Shown one piece after another: positions 22,801 to 31,740 of a stretch of 64,000 nt of DNA (within the stretch, counting starts at the first letter, position 1; each line of letters opens with the position of its first letter). The stretch comes from Macrostomum hystrix (taxonomy: Eukaryota; Platyhelminthes; Macrostomidae): NCBI GenBank assembly GCA_950097015.1, contig CATNEN010000038.1:22320001-22384000 (forward strand), in the 5' to 3' direction. The translations under genes and the position numbers were made by a program. The notes beneath the pieces are model-generated. The model saw only the letters and a list, made by a program, of their open reading frames with translations, did no database searches and was not told the origin of the DNA.

Positions 22801-22925
22801 ACATGCTGACCATTGTGAACCAACGACTTGGCCAGCGGCCCATCAAGTGTCCTCATGGTGACTGGTATATGGTGTCGCAGACTGTCACTCAGTTGTCAAG
22901 GAAGTTTTACTTGAGAAAATCGTAG
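19860..22925 (+). CDS. Ankyrin-repeat caspase
   Basis: A complete model of seven exons keeps one frame throughout: 19860-19883 (ATG), 19992-20494, 21034-21085, 21176-21666, 21772-21918, 22030-22080 and 22163-22925. It encodes 676 residues. Residues about 10-400 hold ankyrin repeats (DGDTAAHVAARSGN; GCTPLMEAVRKGR; GATSLHYAALYQKVHAVGLL; QTPVMWAA). From about 430 a full caspase domain follows: SHG with catalytic His517, QACRG with catalytic Cys560, a Ser/Thr/Asp-rich linker, and a small subunit (ICYATTEGRAAYRSE, then SPFIQTLCEVL). Catalytic His and Cys and the basic substrate-pocket residue are kept, so a cysteine-aspartate protease is expected. There is no CARD or DED; the ankyrin part takes the prodomain place. 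I do not know a characterised animal caspase of this form. Confidence 0.88.
20612..20932 (+). mobile_element. SINE family 1, diverged copy in ankyrin-caspase intron 2
   Basis: Head GGCGGAGTGGCGAAGCGGTTAACG with a box A-like core, body with GGGCGCAGTCGCG, TACACTGCCTGACGATGAGA and GCAGAATTACCC. Older than the other copies. Confidence 0.75.
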
Positions 22926-23719
22926 GCACATCAGCCTAGTCGAAAAGTCATTCACGCTGATTGAATCAGAAAAAAAACTGATTGATCGATCGAATTACTT
23001 TTTAGTAAAAGGTTCCGATCAACCTCATGAATTGATCATGCTGAAATGTAGCTGTGCTTTACCTCCGACCGTAATTGAGATAAACGGAATGTCTCTGTTC
23101 GTAAGAGGTTTTGAGGCCAAGTTTTCAAGCTTTTGGAATAAATGTTAGCAAATTACGATTATCTTTATAACAACCTCTGTCAGAAGTTTACGCCAGGGAA
23201 TGATAAGGTTAAATTGAGTAAAAAAGAGATTATAACATGCTTGACATTTGCAAAGACAGCACAAACAACTATCTATATTGCGTCATTTAAAGCGTCAGTT
23301 TATTACGAAGGTGACATATATTATTATAAAAATAGAAGGACGTGAAATTAGTCAAATGGTAATTTTTGGCATAGTTTGTCTTTGGTTGCATTAGAGATAT
23401 TATAGCTAAAGTATTGTTAGCATGCAAAGTATGATGGCAGTGCTTAATCGAGCTCTACAAAGGAAATTTTTTTAGTTAGCTTCAATAACGATTATTTAAA
23501 GGACCAACGTTTAAATTATTTTTGGTGACACTTCGTAGAATAAATTTACTATAATGTATACACTTGACTAAGCTCCGAATGAGCACCACCAAGACAGAAT
23601 ATTTGAGTACTATACTACTACAACGGATTTGGCACAAGTAGTTCTCCAAAACACTATGGATTTATTTAAAAAGAACATTGAAAATAGGCTATGTTTAGTA
23701 TACAAAGGCTCACACTAGT
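22926..23719. other. 3' flank of the caspase gene
   Basis: AT-rich, with no recognised feature. It ends at the outer repeat of the Ngaro-like element. Confidence 0.45.
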
Positions 23720-23815
23720 ATTAGTGACCAGCCAGACACAAAGAGACACAACGGGACAATTGGCGAGCAAGGCGAGCAACGCGCGGGAGGCGCACAGCGA
23801 AAAAGCGACCTCCAA
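23720..23815 (-). repeat. Ngaro-like split direct repeat B2 (96 bp)
   Basis: Identical by eye to 24088-24183. It forms the outer 3' end of the element. Confidence 0.92.
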
Positions 23816-23900
23816 GCTTTGTATTTTTTTTTAACGGGTTACAAAGAATTGAAAAAGGTAATATTTGTATTCGAGTAAAAAGCAGAAATTGAATTAAAAA

Positions 23901-24088
23901 AAAACTCAAGCGGAGAGCTGCGCGCAAATTGAATCCGAAAACGTGGTGAGAGGCTCACCTAAAAAGGCTAGCAGGCGGCGGGGGTGGGGGACGGCCCCAC
24001 CCCACACAGATGCACAGAGACAGCAAGGGGGCGGGCTGATCACTAAAGCCGGTTTGCACAGGCGCAAGCACCCATGCAAACCAAAGCA
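23901..24088 (-). repeat. Ngaro-like split direct repeat A2 (188 bp)
   Basis: Identical by eye to 27988-28175, including the GC-rich GGCGGCGGGGGTGGGGGACGG block. It abuts B1 directly, sharing one base. Confidence 0.92.
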
Positions 24089-24183
24089 TTAGTGACCAGC
24101 CAGACACAAAGAGACACAACGGGACAATTGGCGAGCAAGGCGAGCAACGCGCGGGAGGCGCACAGCGAAAAAGCGACCTCCAA
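24088..24183 (-). repeat. Ngaro-like split direct repeat B1 (96 bp)
   Basis: Begins 41 bases after the recombinase stop codon (minus sense). It is the inner partner of the repeat at 23720-23815. Confidence 0.92.
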
Positions 24184-24224
24184 ACCCCAAAGCGAGCAAG
24201 CGAACAAAAGCAGAAGGCTGGGAG

Positions 24225-25283
24225 CTAAAACAAAGCAGAGACACCGCGGGCAAAAGTCACAGCAGCCTCCGCTGTCTGGTGAAACCGGGGGAGATAACGC
24301 TGCACAGCTTCACTTCTCCAGTCACCAATGCGCATGATATCAGCCACTGGGAGGCCCAGCACAGACGCCCAGGTAGCTCCTCCTCGTCGCAGGCTGTGCG
24401 CGGAGTAAGATTCTGGTCGAACGCCGACTGCGGCAAACTTGTCACGGAGGAAGCAGTCCAGGTGCCTCCCAGTCAGCAGGCGCAAGCCGCCACTTCCGTC
24501 GGCGTAGGACCAGAGTGGTGACTCTGCTGACTTCAATTCGTTGGCGCGGATGTGTCGCTCGACTGCGCTAACCGGGCACAGCGCACGCTGCCGCGCCAAT
24601 CTCGGCAGCAGTACCAGGTGGCTGCGCTCCTTGAACTGGATGGTCTTGCCGAACTCGCAGCGCAACACCAGACCCTTCGGATGCTGAAGCAGGTCGGCGC
24701 GCCGGGAAAGGGCCGGGCCCTTGCCAGTTCGTGGCAGAAAGCTGGACTTTCGCAGCATTCCCCACCAGCAGCAGATGGTCACAGCCCAGCAGGCCAGCTG
24801 CAGCCTGTCGGTCTCGTCAACTAGTCGTCGCATCTCCGTCAGCATTGTAGGCGACACAGGCCGCTTTCGGTTCACGCGCAGTCCGAGGACTCGTTTAGCG
24901 CCGCGAAGGAGAAGAACCGCGGAAGCGTGCTTAGTTAGGTCCGGCGACGAGTTAATTCGGAACCAGAGCGACAGAGAGCTGTAGACTGCCGAGATGCTGC
25001 TGTAGGCATGTAGCCGTGTGCCGATCAGACTGGCCAAATAGTTCAACAGGCTCGTGACGTTGCCGGACACTGGATCGCAGCCGGTATGGCGGCAGAACTC
25101 CCGCCACTCACGGACGTGTCTGTTGACTGCCTGCGCCGACCTCGGTGCGTACGCAGCGCTCAGCAGCGATGTGGCGCGGCTGCTAAGAGAGTCTGACGCA
25201 GCTGGGCGGCCTGAAAATGAAGAAAGGAGGCGGTCGCCAAGCCAAAAGCATGCTGATACAGTGATTGTAGAATGCTTGGGCAT
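24225..25283 (-). CDS. Tyrosine recombinase of the Ngaro-like element
   Basis: 352 residues from the ATG at 25283, in the -1 frame relative to RT. The N-terminal part is a SAM-like core-binding domain (VNRHVREWREFCRHTG). The catalytic part has the first Arg in GMLRKSSF, the HSLRRGG box, the GDWRS Trp position, and the nucleophile Tyr in VQRYLPRF. All catalytic residues are present, so it should be able to integrate a circular DNA intermediate by site-specific recombination. Confidence 0.92.
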   Translation of the reverse strand: MPKHSTITVSACFWLGDRLLSSFSGRPAASDSLSSRATSLLSAAYAPRSAQAVNRHVREWREFCRHTGCDPVSGNVTSLLNYLASLIGTRLHAYSSISAVYSSLSLWFRINSSPDLTKHASAVLLLRGAKRVLGLRVNRKRPVSPTMLTEMRRLVDETDRLQLACWAVTICCWWGMLRKSSFLPRTGKGPALSRRADLLQHPKGLVLRCEFGKTIQFKERSHLVLLPRLARQRALCPVSAVERHIRANELKSAESPLWSYADGSGGLRLLTGRHLDCFLRDKFAAVGVRPESYSAHSLRRGGATWASVLGLPVADIMRIGDWRSEAVQRYLPRFHQTAEAAVTFARGVSALF

Positions 25284-26869
25284 ATAAAACCATACAAGCG
25301 GAGTAAAAAGTTTAAAAGCTGGCCTCGCTCATGCAACCGCGAGGCAGCGTCCGCAAAAATTTGAAAATCACCAGGCACATGAAACGCGCGAATGCTCATT
25401 CCAAAGCGCAAACACATCAGGGCCACCGTCTGCAGCAGCCGCTGCAACGCAGGACACTTTGAAACGCCTTTGTTGATGATGTGACAGGCCGTCTGGTTGT
25501 CGCAGTAGATGCTCACCTTGCAACCTTTGAGCACATCCCTCCACCTCATCACTGCCAGCAGAGGGACCAACGCTTCCTTGTAGTTGATCGGCAGGTTCGC
25601 GAAGGCTGATCCTGCATCCTTCTCCCAGTCCAGGTAGCACCAGTCAAACAGACCATCCTGGTCACGCAGCAGCGCCGCACCACCTCTGCCGCACGCATCG
25701 GATTCCATCGCCACAACTCGATTGTAGCTCGGCCACAGCTGCACCCATCGGCACGCCTGCAACGCCACCTTCCACCAGTTCAGCTGACTGCGTAACCCGG
25801 AGTCGACCAGCGTTCGCTGTCCACGCCGTAAGGTGTTGCACCGCTCAATCAGCTCACGCAAGAAGGTCCTTCCGCAACTGATGACCTGCGCTGCCCACCC
25901 CAACTTGCCAATGACCTGTTGGAGGGCTCGCTGACTAATCCTCACCTTGGCTGACTCGGCACCAACCAGGTTGATCAACTTCCTCGCCTTCTCATCCGGC
26001 AGCTTCTTGATTCCTTCCACAGTGTCGAACTCAATTCCAAGGAATGACATCCGCTGCGCCGGCGGCTGACACTTGGCCGGGTTGACGGTGAATCCCAGCC
26101 GAGTCAGCAAGTAAATCAGATCGACGTAGAAGCGCTGGCAGTTCTCCTGCGTCCCGCAGTAGGCAAAGTCGTCCAGGTAAGACTCGGTGTTGATGAAGCC
26201 TCTGCGCACCATCATCAGATGAATCGCATTGCTCAGGCGTTGAAAGCACGTGACCGAGGCTGCCGCCCCGAACGGCAGGCGTGTATCGAACATGTAGGTG
26301 GGAGTGGCGCAGCCAGGAAACTTGAACTTGAGACCGGTGTTGACGAAGTCTTCTGGGTGCACTCCACATGCGCGGTATGCTTCACTCAGGTCAACTTTAG
26401 TCATACGAGTATAGCAGCCTCTCGTTAACTTACTTGCGAAGTTTTCAGCGCTTGAAAACCGCAACTTCTCATTGCTCTCCCAGTGCGCGTTCACCGACAG
26501 ATTGTCCGGCCGACTGCAATCGTGAATTAGACGTACCCGGCCGTCATCCTTCGGCAAGGCTCCCAGCGCACTCACAATCCGAGGCCGCCACCCATCCGAG
26601 CACCGACGGTAGCGGTCAAGGCGAATTTCCCTCAGAATTTGCGTTTGAACAGCTTCAGCGTAAACATTCACAGATTCATAGTTGCTGACCTCGACAGACT
26701 TCAGGTTGTCTCGCTGCACATTCGTAATCCGAAATCCTTCCGACACACCATTCAGGATAAATTGCTTTCTGTCCAGCGGCAGATCGATCGACTCCAACTC
26801 TTCCGTCCATGCCTCCAGCTTCAGGTCAGTTGATAAAACAGAGGAAGTTAAAACCGGATCGACGCGCAG
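25160..26869 (-). CDS. Reverse transcriptase-RNase H of the Ngaro-like element
   Basis: Open in the Gag frame from directly after the Gag TGA. The first start-like codon is a TTG at 26797, and there is no clear ATG of its own. RT motifs: LIHDCSRPDNLSVN, TKVDLSEAYR, LPFGAAASVTCF and the catalytic YLDDFAY, then SFLGIEFD. RNase H follows with its acidic residues in MESDACG, NYKEAL, IYCDNQTA and FADAAS. The domain order and YLDD box are typical of DIRS-order elements. The reading frame is intact. It overlaps the recombinase frame by 124 bases. Confidence 0.92.
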   Translation of the reverse strand: MRVDPVLTSSVLSTDLKLEAWTEELESIDLPLDRKQFILNGVSEGFRITNVQRDNLKSVEVSNYESVNVYAEAVQTQILREIRLDRYRRCSDGWRPRIVSALGALPKDDGRVRLIHDCSRPDNLSVNAHWESNEKLRFSSAENFASKLTRGCYTRMTKVDLSEAYRACGVHPEDFVNTGLKFKFPGCATPTYMFDTRLPFGAAASVTCFQRLSNAIHLMMVRRGFINTESYLDDFAYCGTQENCQRFYVDLIYLLTRLGFTVNPAKCQPPAQRMSFLGIEFDTVEGIKKLPDEKARKLINLVGAESAKVRISQRALQQVIGKLGWAAQVISCGRTFLRELIERCNTLRRGQRTLVDSGLRSQLNWWKVALQACRWVQLWPSYNRVVAMESDACGRGGAALLRDQDGLFDWCYLDWEKDAGSAFANLPINYKEALVPLLAVMRWRDVLKGCKVSIYCDNQTACHIINKGVSKCPALQRLLQTVALMCLRFGMSIRAFHVPGDFQIFADAASRLHERGQLLNFLLRLYGFICPSILQSLYQHAFGLATASFLHFQAAQLRQTLLAAAPHRC

Positions 26870-27970
26870 TCAGTGCAGAGGCCTGCTCACCTCAGCACCG
26901 TCATCCCTGTGCGCCATCGCCGCTGAGTGGCCAAGTCCACAACGCCGGCACCGATGAGCGAAACGGCAGTTCCGCCTTGAACATCCAGTTTCCTTATTGA
27001 AATCAAAGCAGGGTGGCTGCAGGCTTTGTTTTGGCACCCGGTCAACTCTGGCAGTCGGTGCACTCTGTGGGGCCATCAGGTAGGTGGCAACTCGACCAAG
27101 GTCGGATCCACGCAACTCCCATGACGTCTCGCCATCTTCACTCAGTCTGCACTCGTCATCAAACCTCATAACTCGAGCCTTGTCGAACCCGAGGTCAAAT
27201 AGCTCGCCAATGCGCGCAGTGTAGCGCAGGTAGTCTCGCAACTCTGACACATCAGGCTGGCCGCCCAGCCCGCTCTTCACCAACCTGCCATCATCCAGCA
27301 GCTTTAGCATGATTCGAGCATTCGCCGAGATCCAGTCTCCAAACGTCAGCGAGTCAACAACAGCTTCCCTCACTCTGAAGGTGACTCTTCCGGATTTGTC
27401 AATGGACTGAGTAACTCCTGCTTCCTGCTGCTTCCGCTTGTTAATAAACTCAGGGATTCGGTACACCTTGCCTACAAACCGACTGGGCTCTTGCTGGGCA
27501 GCATCTTCATCGTCAGACCACAGGTTAATGAGCAACTCACCGGGGTTCTTTGACGTCGCAGGCCTTCGCTGAAGTTGGCTGACTTCTGCCTGAAGCAGAG
27601 CGGCCTCCTTGCGTAGCTTTAGCAGTCGGAGCTGCTTCTCAGCCTCCACCAGCTCGTCGTCCAGGCCGCCAGCCGCGTCAGACTCTTGACCATGTTGTAC
27701 CGACTCGTTCGCGATAGAAGGCAGTTGCCTCTCCGCCATAGCGCCGTCTCTTCTCATACGCGTCGTCACTGCGGCAGCTTCATCTTGCTCCTCGTCCTCG
27801 TCGTCCGCATTCTCAAAGTCGGAGGCGATACCCTCGAGGTGCGCCCTCAGCCGCAGTAAAAGTTCACATTTTTTGCCTTGTGTTGAAAGCCCTAGGCTCT
27901 GAAGCTTCTGACGTAGCGCCCTTACAGTGCTAGGCGCTTCGGATGCAAGTGGCTCGTTAGAGTTTGGCAT
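26870..27970 (-). CDS. Gag-like protein of the Ngaro-like element
   Basis: 366 residues from the ATG at 27970. The N-terminus resembles a SAP-like helix pair (VRALRQKLQSLGLSTQGKK), followed by an acidic linker, a Glu/Lys/Leu-rich coiled coil, a globular middle, and a Cys/His cluster near the C-terminus (CFDFNKETGCSRRNCRFAHRC) that looks like a CCCH zinc finger followed by another Cys pair. Such clusters bind nucleic acid in Gag proteins. It ends in TGA at 26872-26870. The following RT frame is the same frame. Confidence 0.85.
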   Translation of the reverse strand: MPNSNEPLASEAPSTVRALRQKLQSLGLSTQGKKCELLLRLRAHLEGIASDFENADDEDEEQDEAAAVTTRMRRDGAMAERQLPSIANESVQHGQESDAAGGLDDELVEAEKQLRLLKLRKEAALLQAEVSQLQRRPATSKNPGELLINLWSDDEDAAQQEPSRFVGKVYRIPEFINKRKQQEAGVTQSIDKSGRVTFRVREAVVDSLTFGDWISANARIMLKLLDDGRLVKSGLGGQPDVSELRDYLRYTARIGELFDLGFDKARVMRFDDECRLSEDGETSWELRGSDLGRVATYLMAPQSAPTARVDRVPKQSLQPPCFDFNKETGCSRRNCRFAHRCRRCGLGHSAAMAHRDDGAEVSRPLH

Positions 27971-27987
27971 GATTGTGCAAAAAAATC

Positions 27988-28175
27988 AAAACTCAAGCGG
28001 AGAGCTGCGCGCAAATTGAATCCGAAAACGTGGTGAGAGGCTCACCTAAAAAGGCTAGCAGGCGGCGGGGGTGGGGGACGGCCCCACCCCACACAGATGC
28101 ACAGAGACAGCAAGGGGGCGGGCTGATCACTAAAGCCGGTTTGCACAGGCGCAAGCACCCATGCAAACCAAAGCA
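27988..28175 (-). repeat. Ngaro-like split direct repeat A1 (188 bp)
   Basis: 5' terminal repeat of the element. The Gag ATG follows 17 bases inside it, so transcription probably starts in this repeat. Confidence 0.92.
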
Positions 28176-29305
28176 CTTGCAATGAAACACAAATGCTATT
28201 TGAATTGAGGCAGTGTATAAATTAGGATTTTATCATTTTAAATTCCCGCCACTTTTCCTCACGCGCTAGCCAAATGTTATTTCACGCAGTGCTCTTTGTT
28301 CGTAATATTGCTCTCAAGTGGAAACATGCACCCACCCCAATTTCTTTGTATATATATAGAGAAATATATAAATGCGATCTTTACCTTGCTGACCTTGCTC
28401 AACCGTGCTCTACCTGTTCAACCTGCTCCCTCGCTCCCCAGTCATACCAATAACATTAGTTTTCGACGAAATATAAGCGAGTAAAACTTCCTAACTCTTT
28501 TCCTGTTTCGCTATTAAATAGACCGACTTCCTTAGTTATTTTCCTAATAAAAGGAAAACAGTTAAAGATACCTTTGCCTTCCCGATCCTCTCCTAAAGAT
28601 CTCTCGTCGGCCTTCTTTACCAAAACCCACCCTATTATATGATCCCTTTGAAATCCCAATATACCGTCCTAAAATCCCGTCCAAAAGTCCACCTGAAGTC
28701 TATCTTAAGTCAACCTAAAAGTTCCCTAAATACCCCCTGAAGTCCCTAAAACTCCGCCTTTATCCCTCATGAGACTGTACTAATCCCGGACCCCATAGAG
28801 GAAAGTAAGTGAAATCGCGAAGGTCGTTCACCAGGCAACTTTAATCCATCCTGATACGCCCCACGGACTGTGTGCCCCAGATCAGTGACCTTAGCCCTCG
28901 TGCCAGCAGTAAATTCCGCTCCCAGTGTTAGTAGCTAGTGTCTTGCCGCTCGGGCATTAGCGCTACCTTAGGTATAACCCGAACAGCGTGGAAAATACCT
29001 ATTCTCACCCTCATAACTTACGCTACCATCCCCCCCAAATACTCAGCTCACCAATCCCAAATCCAACAAATAGAGAGAGAGCTGAGAGGTCTGCTACAGA
29101 ATCAATACACTACAAAATGGTTGACTGCATGATCTATGATAATAATAAGAAGAAAACACCGAGTGGCGACGGAGCAAGGCGAGTTTATAAGGACTAAATC
29201 AACCAGGCCCAATTGAAATCAAAGAAGGCCACTACTCGAAATTTTTTTATTATTAACGATTAGCCTATAGACAAGTCGACAATAGCAGCTAGGAAATCAC
29301 GCTCA
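28176..29305. other. Spacer between retroelement and NHL-like gene
   Basis: Unusually C-rich on the plus strand around 28640-29000 but with no conserved frame. Short open frames here show no family resemblance. Confidence 0.4.
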
Positions 29306-30850
29306 TTAGAAGGACGAAGAAAAATTAGGAACGCGAAAGAAGTTAATCGATTTTGAGCCATACTGGCACACTGCAGGCAGATCCGAATCTTCTTCATTCA
29401 CGATGGTCAAGCCAAAGGGGCTACTCATTCGGCCACCACCGCTGCCAGCACTATTCTCCACTCCGAGCGTCTGCAGCAATGTGCCGTCACTTCTCAGTAC
29501 TCGAACAACATGCCTCGAAGACTCACTGACAAACACAAGTCCGGAGGGATGAACCAAAACACCTGAAGCGTTTTTAAGCTTATCGAAACCACTTTGCTTT
29601 ATTGGATAGGTAGTGATCAGCTGACCGCTGGCGGTGCATATTTTGTACAGCTTACCAGCCTCCCAGTGGGAAACAAAAATTAAGTTGCCTATCATTGAAA
29701 TAAATTCAACAAATTTTCCAATCGAAAGGCAATCAAGCGATATGGTGCTTTGAAGCTGTCCGCAGTCTTTGTCGAGGCAGAGCAGTCGTTTGGTCTCTGT
29801 CTGTTTATCCAAAGCAAATATCTTGTCTGAGTTGCACGTCATTCCGAGCAATGAATATATAGTTTGGCCTAAACTACTGGAGTTAATTTCTCTGCTCACC
29901 TGGCCGCTCAGATCCGCAATCTTCACTGCGTTAAGTTGTGCAATGTACAAGGCTTGGCGTTGGCTGTCGCAACAGAGACCAACAATAGTACTGGACCAGT
30001 CGAGGTCGCAGTGAACCTTATATCTCTGAGAGCCATCAATCGAACTGATGAGAAGGTGTTCGATCTTGGAATTCGTGTGAAACCCAATAATCACGCAGGG
30101 CTCTAGAAGCTGCTCGAGTCCATCAGTTGCGTGGTCTGACTTCACCACCTGATCAGCAGCATTACCAAAGAAGCCCTTAGTGTTGCTGCACGATGTTATC
30201 ATGTAGGGGGAACCTTCAAGACCCTGAATCTCAACCCCAAATTCGCATATTTCCTTTTCAGCATCAAGTTTAGTGTCAGACTCGCACAACAGCAAAGCAT
30301 AACTCAGGTGCCTGTCAACGATCAGCTGCAAATCTCTCAAAGCTCCACTGACGTCGCCAACTGCTCTACAGTCAAGCTTCACGCCTTCATTGGCATCCAG
30401 AACGGCAGTAAGATCTGCGCATTCCACATCAAGCGCTGCCGACAGTGAAAAAACATTCTTGAAGTCACTGCCAGCCTCAGCTTGAGTAAATGCATTCTCG
30501 TATTCTTGCAGCACTGAAAGAGCTTGCAGCTTTTGCAGAGTGTGATCATGCCGTACAGTCAGTCGGCTCGTCAAAGCTGCCTTCCACTTTGTCAGCGAGT
30601 CAATAACCGACTCAATAAGCTCCGCAGAGTCCTGCAGTTCTGAGGCTAGAGCTTGCTGCTGATTTCGAAGATTTTTTTGAATTTTTTTTAACGGCTCTAG
30701 TTTCTGCATAACCTTATTTCGCAATCTTTGCACTTTTTCCCTATCCAGGGCCATATGTCTCTCGCACAATGGCTCTGGTACGCGAGCACCTTGACCAGCT
30801 GCGTTAGCGCCGCAGCCTCTGATAAAGCACTTGTCGCTTGAGTCGGACAT
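29306..30850 (-). CDS. Intronless coiled-coil protein with NHL-like propeller (TRIM-NHL-like, no RING)
   Basis: 514 residues from the ATG at 30850 with no intron. Near the N-terminus is C-x4-C ... C-x2-H (CFIRGCG ... LCERHM), a partial B-box-like zinc site. Residues about 35-115 form a Lys/Leu/Gln-rich coiled coil. The second half has repeated beta-blade-like segments, for example GVLVHPSGLVFVSESSRHVV followed by RVLRSDGTLLQTLG, typical of NHL propellers. TRIM-NHL proteins bind RNA or act as ubiquitin ligases, but the RING is missing here, so ligase activity is not expected. Single-exon structure may indicate a retrocopy or an expanded family. A 29-bp minisatellite begins about 230 bases upstream of the start. 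Confidence 0.65.
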   Translation of the reverse strand: MSDSSDKCFIRGCGANAAGQGARVPEPLCERHMALDREKVQRLRNKVMQKLEPLKKIQKNLRNQQQALASELQDSAELIESVIDSLTKWKAALTSRLTVRHDHTLQKLQALSVLQEYENAFTQAEAGSDFKNVFSLSAALDVECADLTAVLDANEGVKLDCRAVGDVSGALRDLQLIVDRHLSYALLLCESDTKLDAEKEICEFGVEIQGLEGSPYMITSCSNTKGFFGNAADQVVKSDHATDGLEQLLEPCVIIGFHTNSKIEHLLISSIDGSQRYKVHCDLDWSSTIVGLCCDSQRQALYIAQLNAVKIADLSGQVSREINSSSLGQTIYSLLGMTCNSDKIFALDKQTETKRLLCLDKDCGQLQSTISLDCLSIGKFVEFISMIGNLIFVSHWEAGKLYKICTASGQLITTYPIKQSGFDKLKNASGVLVHPSGLVFVSESSRHVVRVLRSDGTLLQTLGVENSAGSGGGRMSSPFGLTIVNEEDSDLPAVCQYGSKSINFFRVPNFSSSF

Positions 30851-31079
30851 TGAACCCGATTTTAGATTATCTAAAATTATAAATAGAAAATATTCTTATA
30901 GTGTCTCATGAAGGTTATTTAAAACAGAACTGTAAACAGAAAGTCGTGAGACACTACTTGTAATGACTTTTTATTGAAAAGTCTGGAGTAAAATCCGACG
31001 AAAGCAATTGAATTGGTTGTGCGAGACAGTAGTAATGTTCCATTGCTGTTCCAAAAATATTCCAACAGACAACAGAGGG

Positions 31080-31740
31080 TGTATGTCCAACTGAAGGATC
31101 TGAGAGGGTGTCTGACCAACTGAAGGATCTGAGAGGGTGTCTGACCAACTGAAGAATCTGAGAGGGTGTCTGACCAACTGAAGAATCTGAGAGGGTGTCT
31201 GACCAACTGAAGAATCTGAGAGGGTGTCTGACGAACTGAAGAATCTGAGAGGGTGTCTGACCAACTGAAGGATATGAGAGGGTGTCTGACCAGCTGAAGG
31301 ATCTGAGAGGGTGTCTGTTGGACCGAAGGACCTGAGAGGGTGTCTGACCAACTGAAGAATCTGAGAGGGTGTCTGACCAACTGAAGGATCTGAGAGGGTG
31401 TCTGACCAACTGAAGAATCTGAGAGGGTGTCTGTTGGACCGAAGGACCTGAGAGGGTGTCTGACCAACTGAAGAATCTGAGAGGGTGTCTGACCAACTGA
31501 AGGATCTGAGAGGGTGTCTGACCAGCTGAAGGATCTGAGAGGGTGTCTGTTGGACCGAAGGACCTGAGAGGGTGTCTGACCAACTGAAGAATCTGAGAGG
31601 GTGTCTGACCAACTGAAGGATCTGAGAGGGTGTCTGACCAACTGAAGGATCTGAGAGAGTGTCTGACCAACTGAAGGATCTGAGAGGGTGTCTGACCAAC
31701 TGAAGGATCTGAGAGGGTGTCTGTTGGACCGAAGGACCTG
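31080..31740. repeat. Minisatellite, 29-bp unit, about 23 copies
   Basis: The unit contains GATCTGAGAGGGTGTCTGAC, with a recurrent variant (GTTGGACCGAAGGACC) every few units that shows higher-order structure. Because 29 is not a multiple of three and no phase has a stop, all three minus frames stay open for about 240 codons. These are artefacts. Confidence 0.95.

Larger units (their letters stand above)
23720..28175 (-). mobile_element. Complete Ngaro-like DIRS-order (tyrosine recombinase) retrotransposon
   Basis: In its own (minus) sense the element reads: 188-bp repeat A1 (28175-27988), Gag, RT/RNase H, tyrosine recombinase, 96-bp repeat B1 (24183-24088), A2 (24088-23901), an 85-bp AT-rich spacer, and B2 (23815-23720). 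A1/A2 and B1/B2 appear identical over these lengths. This A1-ORFs-B1-A2-B2 arrangement is the split direct repeat design of Ngaro and PAT elements. No methyltransferase domain was seen, which favours Ngaro over PAT or DIRS1. No target-site duplication is evident, as expected for recombinase-mediated integration. Near-identity of repeats and open frames suggest recent insertion. Confidence 0.9.

Noticed and set aside
23142-23345. 67-codon frame after the caspase gene
   Set aside because: No homology, AT-rich codon use and no splice or start context.
24074-26957. Several plus-strand frames within the retroelement
   Set aside because: Shadows of the Gag, RT and recombinase genes on the opposite strand.
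28938-29197. Frames between the retroelement and the NHL-like gene
   Set aside because: No recognisable motif; codon use unlike the real exons.
30919-31699. Three parallel frames of about 240 codons on the minus strand
   Set aside because: A 29-bp unit with no stop in any phase keeps all three frames open; the peptides are cyclic shifts of each other.
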